The notes: generated by a model from the sequence alone, not told the origin. Shown: positions 1 through 5,785, counted from the stretch's first letter. The stretch is 5,785 nt of DNA from Pseudomonadota bacterium (GCA_023432075.1 JAEYVD010000029.1:1-5785); one strand, 5' to 3'. Numbers and translations: made by a program.

Positions 1-869
1 CCCGCCTGCGCCGCCTTCATCTCCATCAGCAGGCTGTGCAGCATTTCCGTGGACAGCCCGTGCAGCACCAGCCGGTAGCCCGCGCGCAGCGTGGACATCG
101 GCACCAGCGGATGGTTGTTGTTGACCAGGATGAGGTGCTGCGGGGCCCCCAGCAGCTTGGCCGCATAGATGCCCACAGTCTCATCGAGCTGAAGCGAATT
201 GGCCGCGCGCCAGAAATCGTTGTCGGTCAGCAAAAGCTGGTAGAGCGGCGTGAACAGCTCGATGGCGCTTTGCAGGTCCAGGAAGTTCAGCTTGCCCTGC
301 GGCATGTCCTCCAGCCGGATCGGCGGGTCGCGCAGCATGGAGAAGTCCACCGTCTGCGGGGCATGCATTTCCACGCCCGCATCGCGCAGCGCCTGGTTCA
401 GCCGGATGACGAAGTTAAAGAGATTCAGGTCGTGCTTGACGAACAGATCGTCCTTCAGATCGTCGATCGTCATCGGCTCAAGCGGCGTTGTGCTGATGGG
501 CACCGGCGAATTCGCGGCGATGAACGCCAGCGCCTGCGCCCCCAGATGGAAGTGCCGCAGGATCAGCCAGTTGGCCTCGGGCGAGACGAACCGCTTCAGG
601 CCCCAGGCCAGAATGCGGTGCAGCAGCCGCGAGTGCGACCAGCGGCGCGGCAGGAACGTCTTGACGACCTGGATCACGATGATGAAGGCGCGCGCGATCG
701 GCCGCAGGAACGGCAGCAGGTATTGGCGCGACGCGCAGCTGGAATCCGTCAGCCAGGCCTTCTTGACCTTGTCCGGCAGCGGCGTGCTGCGGTCCAGGTA
801 GAGGGCCAGCCACGGGCTCGGATCTGCCGGATCGTGTTCCCGGGCTAGGAATTCGGGTTCCTTCTTCAT
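1..869 (-). CDS. Conserved-looking protein of unknown function, C-terminus cut by window edge
   Basis: I do not recognise this protein. The minus-strand frame starts at the ATG at 869-867 (MKKEPEFLAR...) and stays open to the window edge, giving 289 residues without a stop. The start overlaps the stop of the preceding KAS/oxidase gene as ATGA, a 4-base overlap typical of translational coupling, so it is very likely the last visible gene of the same operon. No signal peptide is visible. Residues about 50-75 form a basic, hydrophobic stretch (YLLPFLRPIARAFIIVIQ and onward to LPRRW) that could be a membrane-associated amphipathic helix. Other visible landmarks are HFHLGAQ at 106-112, VKHDLNLFNF at 144-153 and VNNNHPLVP at 249-257. 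None matches a catalytic motif I know. Acidic and basic residues are mixed throughout and the rest reads as a soluble alpha-rich protein. Its position suggests a role in the same lipid or fatty-acyl pathway, for example substrate handling or transfer, but that rests on context alone. Confidence 0.85.
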   Translation of the reverse strand, partial: MKKEPEFLAREHDPADPSPWLALYLDRSTPLPDKVKKAWLTDSSCASRQYLLPFLRPIARAFIIVIQVVKTFLPRRWSHSRLLHRILAWGLKRFVSPEANWLILRHFHLGAQALAFIAANSPVPISTTPLEPMTIDDLKDDLFVKHDLNLFNFVIRLNQALRDAGVEMHAPQTVDFSMLRDPPIRLEDMPQGKLNFLDLQSAIELFTPLYQLLLTDNDFWRAANSLQLDETVGIYAAKLLGAPQHLILVNNNHPLVPMSTLRAGYRLVLHGLSTEMLHSLLMEMKAAQA

Positions 870-2791
870 GCCGCGTCCGCCTCCATCACGTGATGAAACT
901 GCATCAGGTAAAGCGCCGCCGTGCGCCGCGCGGTGTCGACGATACGCTGTTCGGCGCGTCCATCCTCGTCGCAATCGAGCGCCAGCTCCACGGCTGACAA
1001 CCACCGCGCCAGATGGTGCTCATCGTTGTGGCCGTGGTATTCCAGGAAGCGGAACGCATCGGGCGGCAGGTTCAGGCTGGCCTTGAGCAGCGGCAAGAGC
1101 GCAGGCACGATGCGTTGCCCGGTGCCTTCGATGATGTAGATTGCGCCCAAAAGTCCGATGGGATCGCGCGTGGCGGCCAGGCTGTGCAGATAGGCATTCA
1201 GCGCTTCGCCGCCCGGATTGCGGCGCAAGGCGTCGATACTGTCCACCGCGCCGCCGGCGTTGCGATAGTCCTGGAACAGGATCTGAAAGTCGTTCTGCTC
1301 CTCGCCCGCGTGCATGTCGATCAGTGCGGCCAGCGGCGCGTATTGCTCGGTGAGCGACGCGGCGCCCTCGCGCATCCACTTGCTGCCTTCGCGCACCTGC
1401 GGAATCCAATTCTCCATCCACGCCAGGTAGTCCGCGGTCTGGAACTGCCGGTTGCGCAGACGCCGGATCACCGGCGTGCGCCACACGCGCGAGCGGTAGT
1501 CGTGCCAGATCGCCGCCAGCTCGGTCAAGAGTTGTCCCAGGCCTTGCGGCGCCATGTCGGGATCATGCGGCGGCGCGATCGCGTCGGCATCGACGGACCC
1601 CGCATCCTCGCGCGCCGCCGCGGCGGGCGAAGCAGCCGCCACCGCGGGTGTTGCGTGCACCGCTTCGGCTTCCAGCAGCATGTAGGCCGCCATGAAGCGC
1701 CCGGATTCCGGGATGTAGCAGAAGATCTGCTCGCCCGGCTTGACCTCGCGCGTCTCCAGGAACTCGGCCAGCATGATCATGATGGATGCGGCGCCCGTGT
1801 TGCCGCGCCAGGCCAGGTTGCTGAACCAGCGCTCGCGCGGGATCACCAGCCCGGCCTTTTCCATCAGGTCTTCCACGACAGGAATGAACTTCTCGGACGA
1901 GTAATGGCACAGGAAATGATCGACCTGGTCCGGGTCCACCCATCCGTCGCGCACCAGCTTGGCGTACTCATGGATGCCGATGTCGAACAGATGCGGCAGA
2001 AGGCGGATGTCCTGGCGCAGCGACAGCGCGCCGTCGGTTTCGGCCTCGTTCCACGAGGGGTAGTCAAGATGACCCTTGCTCCGGTCGGCGGACAGCCCGA
2101 GCTGCATGCACACCGGATAGTCGCCCGAGAACGAGCGCTGATGCACCCACTTCAGGCGCAGCCGCACACCCTGCGAGGCCCCGGGCAGCGGCCGACCGCT
2201 GTTGCCCAGCAACACCGCGCCGGCCCCGTCCGACAGCATCCAGCGCAGGAAGTGCGCGTCGAAGTCCGCGTCGTAGCCACGCGCGGCAAAACGCGAGCGC
2301 TTGAACAAGCGCGACGGCAGCTCGCTGGCGACCGCAAGGGCGCTGGCGTGCGCGCCCAGTTCCACGCCTTGCGCGGCCGCCTGGATCGCCGACACACCTG
2401 CGGCGCAGATGCCATGCACCGACAGCGTTTCCATGGGCGGCGCGGCCAGCTCGCCCTGGATCATGTTGGAAAATCCGGGCATCAGCGCGTCGCCGCCAGA
2501 CGAACCGCTGGCCAGCATCGATATGGCCGACAGGTCGGTGTCGTGGCGCCGCAGGCAATCGCGGATGGCGTTGGCGGCCAGCTGCGCATTGGAAAACACG
2601 GTCGCGCCCTCGGGATCGATGGCGTAGTAGCGCTGCTTGATGCCGTTCTCGGCCAGGATGCGGCTCTTGATCCGGCTGGACATGCGGTTCAGCGGGGCGA
2701 TGTAGTCATCCATGGCCTCGTTGGACACGGGCTCGCCCGGCATGAAATAGCCGGCGCTCTCCAGGTAGACACGATGAAACGCAATGGGCAT
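866..2791 (-). CDS. KAS III-like ketosynthase fused to a haem-oxygenase-like di-iron oxidase domain
   Basis: This is a 641-residue two-domain protein starting at ATG 2791-2789. Residues 1-375 are a thiolase-fold KAS III/FabH-like domain. It has GIKQRYYA near 50-57, the nucleophile Cys129 in HGICAAGVSA, SDGAGAVLLG at 187-196, His296 in FLCHYSSEKF and Asn331 in RGNTGAAS. These match the FabH Cys-His-Asn triad, although the usual HQAN box reads HYSS. The Cys-to-His spacing is about 35 residues longer than in E. coli FabH. Residues 378-415 are an Ala/Pro-rich linker. Residues about 420-636 show the haem-oxygenase-like di-iron pattern: HAGEEQND at 494-501, IYIIEGTG with Glu555, and HxxxDxxH as His586, Asp590, His593. 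The likely role is to condense or transfer an acyl chain and then oxidise it with O2. Substrate and product are not deducible. FabH itself is about 317 residues with no such C-terminal extension. The gene follows the desaturase by 35 bases, with only a weak AGAG ribosome site, and overlaps the next gene by 4 bases. Family calls are firm; activity is inference. Confidence 0.93.
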   Translation of the reverse strand: MPIAFHRVYLESAGYFMPGEPVSNEAMDDYIAPLNRMSSRIKSRILAENGIKQRYYAIDPEGATVFSNAQLAANAIRDCLRRHDTDLSAISMLASGSSGGDALMPGFSNMIQGELAAPPMETLSVHGICAAGVSAIQAAAQGVELGAHASALAVASELPSRLFKRSRFAARGYDADFDAHFLRWMLSDGAGAVLLGNSGRPLPGASQGVRLRLKWVHQRSFSGDYPVCMQLGLSADRSKGHLDYPSWNEAETDGALSLRQDIRLLPHLFDIGIHEYAKLVRDGWVDPDQVDHFLCHYSSEKFIPVVEDLMEKAGLVIPRERWFSNLAWRGNTGAASIMIMLAEFLETREVKPGEQIFCYIPESGRFMAAYMLLEAEAVHATPAVAAASPAAAAREDAGSVDADAIAPPHDPDMAPQGLGQLLTELAAIWHDYRSRVWRTPVIRRLRNRQFQTADYLAWMENWIPQVREGSKWMREGAASLTEQYAPLAALIDMHAGEEQNDFQILFQDYRNAGGAVDSIDALRRNPGGEALNAYLHSLAATRDPIGLLGAIYIIEGTGQRIVPALLPLLKASLNLPPDAFRFLEYHGHNDEHHLARWLSAVELALDCDEDGRAEQRIVDTARRTAALYLMQFHHVMEADAA

Positions 2792-2826
2792 GACGGATCT
2801 CTGGTTGAAAAGGGGGGAGTGCGGCG

Positions 2827-3735
2827 CTAGCGGACGTGCTCGGGCGCCATGCAGGAACGGCTGCGGAACCTGGGGACGAAGGCGCCCAGCACGAACACGC
2901 GAAACATGTAAGGCACGAGGCCGCGTTCATTCAATTCGGCGCGCACGTGGCCGCGGTAGTGGTCGCGATGCAGGCGGGTCAGTTCAGACCAGTGCGCGCG
3001 CGGATGCTCGTGATGCGCGGTATGCAGGCCAATGTTGAAGAGCAGCGGATTGACCAGCCCCTCGAAGTTGCGCGCGTAGTTCAGGCCCGCCACCTGCCGC
3101 GGCCCGCCGTCCGCATGCGCGTGCTGCAGATAGTTGGTGGCCAGCAGCCAATGCAGGCCGTGAAGCTGCGGCACGATCACGAACACCAGCGCCTTCGCGG
3201 GATTCACGGCGATCAGCCCGGCCCACAGTCCCAGCCACGCGCCGTACTGCGCCATGCAATAGCGCCAGGCGCCGGGCCAATGCCGGCGCAACCGGGCGAG
3301 CCAGGCAAAAAACAGCGGATACAGCACCCAGGCCGCCTGCAGCGGATGGATGAGGTAGCCCCAAAGATGGTTCGTGTCGCCGCCAAAGCGGTAGGTGCGC
3401 GCCACATCGCGCGCGCCGTGCTTGAAGCGGTGGTGGTTGGCGACATGAGCCGGATAGAACACGAACGTGGGATGGCCCTGCAACAGCGTGATCCAGAAAT
3501 CGGTGATGCGGTTGGCACGGCGGCCGCGCCACATCCTCAAGTGCGTGTGATTGTGATGGATGACGCCGATGCCCAGCGTCAGGAACAGCATCAGCGCGTA
3601 GGCCGGCCACCAGAACCCGTGGAACCACTGCCAGGCGGCAAGCAGGGGCAGCGCGGCCAGGTAGGCCAGGCTCTGCCAATCGCGCCGATTGCGCAGCGCG
3701 GGCAGCGTGCGCCGCGGGCCCAAGCTTGGCGCCAC
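2827..3735 (-). CDS. Membrane fatty acid desaturase family protein
   Basis: This 302-residue integral membrane non-haem di-iron enzyme belongs to the fatty acid desaturase superfamily, whose members insert double bonds or hydroxyl groups into acyl chains using O2 and electrons from a ferredoxin or cytochrome b5-like donor. The histidine boxes are all present: HNHTH at 61-65 (HxxxH), HVANHH at 97-102 (HxxxHH) and HTAHH at 238-242 (HxxHH). There is also NYLQHAH at 201-207, a motif often seen before the last box. Hydrophobic segments at about 22-37, 42-59, 130-146, 164-177 and 181-199 fit the usual layout of helices framing cytosolic histidine boxes. The start is taken as GTG at 3735-3733. It shares its first G with the TAG stop of the upstream gene (TAGTG), and a GAGG-type ribosome site lies about 9 bases upstream. 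The next in-frame ATG is at residue 49, inside a membrane helix, and would lose the first segment. Chain length and regiospecificity cannot be read from the sequence. Confidence 0.92.
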   Translation of the reverse strand: MAPSLGPRRTLPALRNRRDWQSLAYLAALPLLAAWQWFHGFWWPAYALMLFLTLGIGVIHHNHTHLRMWRGRRANRITDFWITLLQGHPTFVFYPAHVANHHRFKHGARDVARTYRFGGDTNHLWGYLIHPLQAAWVLYPLFFAWLARLRRHWPGAWRYCMAQYGAWLGLWAGLIAVNPAKALVFVIVPQLHGLHWLLATNYLQHAHADGGPRQVAGLNYARNFEGLVNPLLFNIGLHTAHHEHPRAHWSELTRLHRDHYRGHVRAELNERGLVPYMFRVFVLGAFVPRFRSRSCMAPEHVR

Positions 3736-4520
3736 TATGCGGAGCCTCGCAGGCCCGCGCCGGAATCGCGCTGGCGGTGGGCCTGCAACTGGCGTTCGGC
3801 GGCGTCCGCCCCCAGCCGCGTGCGGAACAGGCGATCCATGAAGGTGAACTGGAAGCCGTAGTTGCCGTTGTAGCAGGCATGGTGCAGATGGTGCCGGCGG
3901 CTGGCGGCAAACCAGTGCGCGTACGACACCTTAGGAAAGAAATCGTAGTTGGCGTGACCGATGCAATTGAAGAACAGGCTGAACAGCGGCACCGACAGCA
4001 GCGACCAGAAGCTGAAATCATGCACCACCATCGGCAAGAGGATCACGTTGCCCAGCATCAGCGCCTCGATGGGATGAAAGCTGTAGGTCGAGAACGGCGT
4101 GGTCACGACCGAGCGGTGATGCGGCTGGTGAAACCGGCGCAGGAGCCGCGTATGCAGCAGCCGGTGGTTGATCCAGAAATGCACGTCGTTCCAGGCCACG
4201 AGCGCCAGGATTTCCAGCACGATCTGCTGCCAGCTCGCGTCCGGGTCCAGGCGCGCCCACCCCAGCTGCAAGAGGCCCCACGGGAAGATCATGCCGGTGC
4301 CGAACAGCAGGATCGACAGGCCCGACTGCGCCAGCTCGCGCCGCAACTGTCCCGGCGCCAGGGGCCGCGGATCGAGCGGCCGGCCCAGGCCCAGGGCCGG
4401 CAGGATGTGCCGCGTCAGTAGCCACGTGGCCGCGCCAAAGACCAGGTAGATGCCGCCGAAGAAGAGCAGCCCCGCCAGCATGACCTGCCAGGCGGACAAG
4501 GCTTCAAAAGCTTGGCCCAT
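3735..4520 (-). CDS. Sterol desaturase / fatty acid hydroxylase superfamily membrane protein
   Basis: This 261-residue membrane protein is the first gene of the apparent four-gene operon. It has the eight-histidine signature of the fatty acid hydroxylase superfamily, which includes sterol desaturases, carotenoid hydroxylases and alkylglycerol monooxygenase: HRLLH at 119-123, HQPHH at 131-135, FHPIE at 148-152, GHANYDF at 188-194 and HHLHH at 210-214. The family hallmark NYGFQFTFMDRLFRT follows at 220-234. Hydrophobic segments at about 11-35, 66-85, 98-117, 153-166 and 168-187 bury or frame the di-iron site. These enzymes hydroxylate or desaturate lipid substrates with O2 and an external electron donor. 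The ATG at 4520-4518 is the first possible start, because an in-frame TGA lies 12 bases upstream; no strong Shine-Dalgarno sequence precedes it. Its stop codon overlaps the GTG of the desaturase gene. The protein ends in a polar, Arg/Gln-rich tail of about 25 residues. The true substrate is unknown, and bacterial members rarely act on sterols. Confidence 0.92.
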   Translation of the reverse strand: MGQAFEALSAWQVMLAGLLFFGGIYLVFGAATWLLTRHILPALGLGRPLDPRPLAPGQLRRELAQSGLSILLFGTGMIFPWGLLQLGWARLDPDASWQQIVLEILALVAWNDVHFWINHRLLHTRLLRRFHQPHHRSVVTTPFSTYSFHPIEALMLGNVILLPMVVHDFSFWSLLSVPLFSLFFNCIGHANYDFFPKVSYAHWFAASRRHHLHHACYNGNYGFQFTFMDRLFRTRLGADAAERQLQAHRQRDSGAGLRGSA

Positions 4521-4621
4521 GAAGGTTTTGTTTCATCCCGAAGAATGGCCGCATCATAAGCAATCCGTCAGCTTCCCGGTAGGCCAAGTATTACCAATTG
4601 AATCTGGACGCCACAAAGCGC
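4521..4621 (-). promoter_or_regulatory. AT-richer intergenic gap, candidate operon promoter
   Basis: These 101 bases separate the DapA-family gene from the operon and are about half A/T, clearly richer than the flanking genes. On the minus strand a TATGAT hexamer (4558-4553) resembles a sigma-70 -10 box about 33 bases before the hydroxylase start, but no good -35 lies 16-18 bases upstream of it. A second, also weak, candidate is TTGTGG (4616-4611) and TAATAC (4593-4588) with a 17-base spacer. I see no rho-independent terminator for the upstream gene here, so readthrough is possible. That a promoter lies here is inference from composition and spacing. Confidence 0.3.
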
Positions 4622-5536
4622 TCATGCCGCGCGCAGCACGGCCTCGCCCGCCGGAAATTGACGATCCAGCCCGTCAACGGCGGCCTCCAGTTGGGCCGCG
4701 AGCGCCGCGCTGGCCGGCAGCATGGGCAGACGCAGTTCGTTCGACAACAGACCTTGCCGGCCAAGCTGCGCCTTCAGCGGCCCCGGGTTCGGCTCTCCAA
4801 ATGCCAGCCGGATTACCGGCGCCAATGCATGGAACAGGGTCCTGGCTTCGTCCAGCCGCTGCGCCCGCACCGCGCGGTGCATGGCCACGAAAAGATCGGG
4901 ACGCACGTGCGCGGCGGCGGCGATCATCCCGGTTGCGCCCAGGCACATCGCGGACAGCGATTGCAGATCTTCGCCCGCCAGCACGTTCATCTGACCATCG
5001 GCAATCAGCGCCACCGTCTTTTCCAGGGATCCGCCGCAGTCCTTGATGGCGGCAATATTCGGATGCGCCGCCAGCCCGAGCAGCGTGGCCGTGTCCAGCG
5101 TGGTGCCGGTCCGGTACGGAATGTCGTAGAGCACCAGCGGAAACCGCGAGGCATCGGCCAGGCAGCGGAAGTAGGCGGCAGCCCCTTCCTGGCCCGCGCG
5201 CACGTAGTACGGCGCGGGCGCCAGGATGCCGGCCAGGGGCCGCGTGCCGAAAGCCGATAGCCGCTGCAGCACATGGCCCTGATGATTGCCGGCCAGTCCC
5301 ATCACGATGGGCAGCGTGCCGGCCTCGGCCAGCACCGCGTCCAGCACGGCGAGCTGCTCGGCATCGTCCAGGGCCGCCGCCTCGCCGGTGCTGCCGCACA
5401 CGACCAGGCCGTCCACGCCCGCCGCCAGATAGTGACGCACGAGGCGGCGCAGGGCTCCGCCGTCGACATGGCCGCCCGAAAACGGCGTGACCAGGGGCAC
5501 CCAGACGCCCTGGAACAGAGATTGATTCGATTGCAT
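4622..5536 (-). CDS. dapA: DapA/N-acetylneuraminate lyase family aldolase, probably 4-hydroxy-tetrahydrodipicolinate synthase-like
   Basis: This 304-residue class I (Schiff-base) aldolase of the DHDPS/NAL family has a TIM-barrel fold and acts in the cytoplasm. DHDPS condenses pyruvate with aspartate semialdehyde in the lysine/diaminopimelate pathway. Visible landmarks are WVPLVTPF at 12-19, the pyruvate carboxylate loop CGSTGEA at 47-53, APYYV with Tyr111, YDIPYRTG at 137-144 with catalytic Tyr137 and Arg142, IAAIKD with Schiff-base Lys165, and EPNPGPLKAQL near 248-258. Arg142 matches the Arg that DHDPS uses to hold aspartate semialdehyde and favours DHDPS over sialic acid lyase. However, the GSTGE loop is also the form seen in lyases, and this family has many paralogues with other 2-keto acid substrates. 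The symbol is therefore provisional. The start at 5536 is set by an AAGGAG seven bases upstream. An in-frame ATG at 5668 would add 44 residues unlike the family. There is no obvious functional link to the downstream lipid-type genes. Confidence 0.9.
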   Translation of the reverse strand: MQSNQSLFQGVWVPLVTPFSGGHVDGGALRRLVRHYLAAGVDGLVVCGSTGEAAALDDAEQLAVLDAVLAEAGTLPIVMGLAGNHQGHVLQRLSAFGTRPLAGILAPAPYYVRAGQEGAAAYFRCLADASRFPLVLYDIPYRTGTTLDTATLLGLAAHPNIAAIKDCGGSLEKTVALIADGQMNVLAGEDLQSLSAMCLGATGMIAAAAHVRPDLFVAMHRAVRAQRLDEARTLFHALAPVIRLAFGEPNPGPLKAQLGRQGLLSNELRLPMLPASAALAAQLEAAVDGLDRQFPAGEAVLRAA

Positions 5537-5543
5537 GAGAACA

Positions 5544-5549
5544 CTCCTT
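5544..5549 (-). promoter_or_regulatory. Strong Shine-Dalgarno site of the DapA-family gene
   Basis: The minus strand reads AAGGAG here, followed by a 7-base spacer and ATG at 5536-5534. It is the best ribosome-binding site in the window. It decides the start, ruling out the longer 348-codon frame that begins at 5668. Confidence 0.85.
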
Positions 5550-5554
5550 CGTAT

Positions 5555-5573
5555 GGACCGTTGGGGGGACCGT
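5555..5573. repeat. Short direct repeat in the 5' leader of the DapA-family gene
   Basis: GGACCGT occurs twice on the plus strand, at 5555-5561 and 5567-5573, with a 12-base period (about one helical turn). On the sense strand of the gene it reads ACGGTCC, twice, 6-24 bases upstream of the AAGGAG site. Tandem half-sites of this kind can be operator elements, but two 7-mers in GC-rich DNA could also be chance. Confidence 0.35.
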
Positions 5574-5636
5574 ACAGAAGTGCTCGGGATATCAGTGGGG
5601 GTGCGCGCGGGTGCGCCAAAGCGCTGCCGGCAGGCC

Positions 5637-5666
5637 GCTGTTCCGTCGCCCATCTGACGGAACAGC
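5637..5666 (-). terminator. Perfect 11-bp hairpin after the stop of the upstream gene, possible terminator
   Basis: GCTGTTCCGTC (5637-5647) and GACGGAACAGC (5656-5666) are exact reverse complements around an 8-base loop. In the minus-strand transcript the hairpin begins about 9 bases after the TGA at 5678-5676. No U-run follows (the next bases read GGCCTGCCGG), so it is not a textbook rho-independent terminator. It could instead stabilise the 3' end, or be a protein-binding or leader structure for the DapA-family gene. The stem itself is certain; its role is inference. Confidence 0.5.
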
Positions 5667-5682
5667 ATGCTCCGGTCAGATG
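5651..5682. repeat. Second inverted repeat overlapping the hairpin
   Basis: CATCTGAC (5651-5658) and GTCAGATG (5675-5682) are exact reverse complements separated by 16 bases. The left arm shares 5656-5658 with the right arm of the 11-bp hairpin, so the two stems cannot form fully at the same time. The right arm overlaps the last codons and stop of the upstream gene. A third flanking pair, GCCGCT (5634-5639) with AGCGGC (5683-5688), encloses both. Confidence 0.5.
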
Positions 5683-5785
5683 AGCGGCTGTTTTTTGGAT
5701 TTCAGGCCGGCGGCAGCCAGCACCACGCCAAGGGCGCGGAGGTGGCTAGCAGTCTGGTGGGCCTGATGAATCATGAATGAGCGGG
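5676..5785 (-). CDS. 3' end of an unrecognised gene
   Basis: On the minus strand only one frame is open from the window edge, giving 35 residues that end ...LKSKKQPLI before TGA at 5678-5676. The visible part includes MIHQAHQTASHLRALG. Roughly three quarters of its third codon positions are G or C, which fits coding sequence in this genome. The other two minus-strand frames hit stops within 15 codons of the edge. The upstream end lies outside the window, so length and start are unknown. I cannot assign a family from this tail. The helical, basic C-terminus would fit many regulators or enzymes. A hairpin just after the stop supports a true gene end. Confidence 0.5.
   Translation of the reverse strand, partial: RSFMIHQAHQTASHLRALGVVLAAAGLKSKKQPLI

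Noticed and set aside
36..848. A plus-strand open frame of 270 codons opposite the unknown gene
   Set aside because: The minus-strand frame 869-1 is uninterrupted, starts with an ATGA overlap in operon context and has a more natural protein composition.
1013..2830. A plus-strand open frame of 605 codons antisense to the fusion gene
   Set aside because: It is rich in Arg, Gln, His and Val without domain motifs, as expected for the complement of a GC-rich gene. The minus strand carries clear ketosynthase and oxidase motifs throughout.
2836..3861. A plus-strand open frame of 341 codons over the desaturase and the end of the hydroxylase gene
   Set aside because: It crosses two well-supported minus-strand genes, has a composition typical of an antisense shadow and shows no recognisable motif.
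5537..5668. N-terminal extension of the DapA-family protein from an ATG at 5668
   Set aside because: The extra 44 residues do not resemble the family, and the frame would run through the perfect hairpin. The start at 5536 has a strong AAGGAG site and gives the family's usual beginning.
5691..5696. A T6 run after a GC-rich stem that looks like a plus-strand rho-independent terminator
   Set aside because: No plus-strand gene leads into it, and the six T's are the complement of two Lys codons (AAA AAA) of the partial minus-strand gene. The best stem feeding the run is bulged and discontinuous.
1..5785. tRNA, rRNA, CRISPR array, insertion sequence or phage attachment site
   Set aside because: I saw no tRNA-like cloverleaf, regularly spaced repeats, transposase motifs or terminal inverted repeats flanked by target duplications.

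Overview
The window is GC-rich with strong G/C preference at third codon positions. Every gene I can support lies on the minus strand, so transcription runs from high to low coordinates. The composition and protein style suggest a beta-proteobacterium of the Bordetella/Achromobacter (Alcaligenaceae) type. That is inference: no marker gene is present.

Reading in the direction of transcription, the window opens with the 3' tail of an unrecognised gene (5785-5676). A short intergenic stretch follows, carrying a perfect 11-bp hairpin, a second overlapping inverted repeat and a small direct repeat. Next is a complete DapA-family aldolase gene (5536-4622) with a strong Shine-Dalgarno sequence, and then a 101-base gap that is AT-richer than its surroundings and probably holds a promoter.

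The rest (4520-1) looks like a four-gene operon. Its order is a sterol desaturase/fatty acid hydroxylase-family membrane protein, a membrane fatty acid desaturase, a 641-residue two-domain protein, and a protein of unknown function cut by the window edge. The junctions are a 1-base overlap (TAGTG), a 35-base gap and a 4-base overlap (ATGA), which suggests co-transcription and translational coupling.

The 641-residue protein is the centre of interest. Its first ~375 residues are a beta-ketoacyl-ACP synthase III-like thiolase fold with an intact Cys-His-Asn triad. After an Ala/Pro-rich linker comes a ~220-residue domain with the ligand pattern of haem-oxygenase-like di-iron oxidases (the fold of UndA, SznF and CADD). 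The operon thus combines one C-C bond-forming or acyl-transfer enzyme with three different putative non-haem di-iron oxygenases, two of them in the membrane. The simplest inference is an undescribed pathway for an oxidatively tailored fatty-acid-derived product or lipid. The product cannot be deduced from sequence, and no acyl carrier protein, ferredoxin or reductase gene is visible here. The DapA-family gene is probably a separate unit, although no terminator clearly separates it from the operon.
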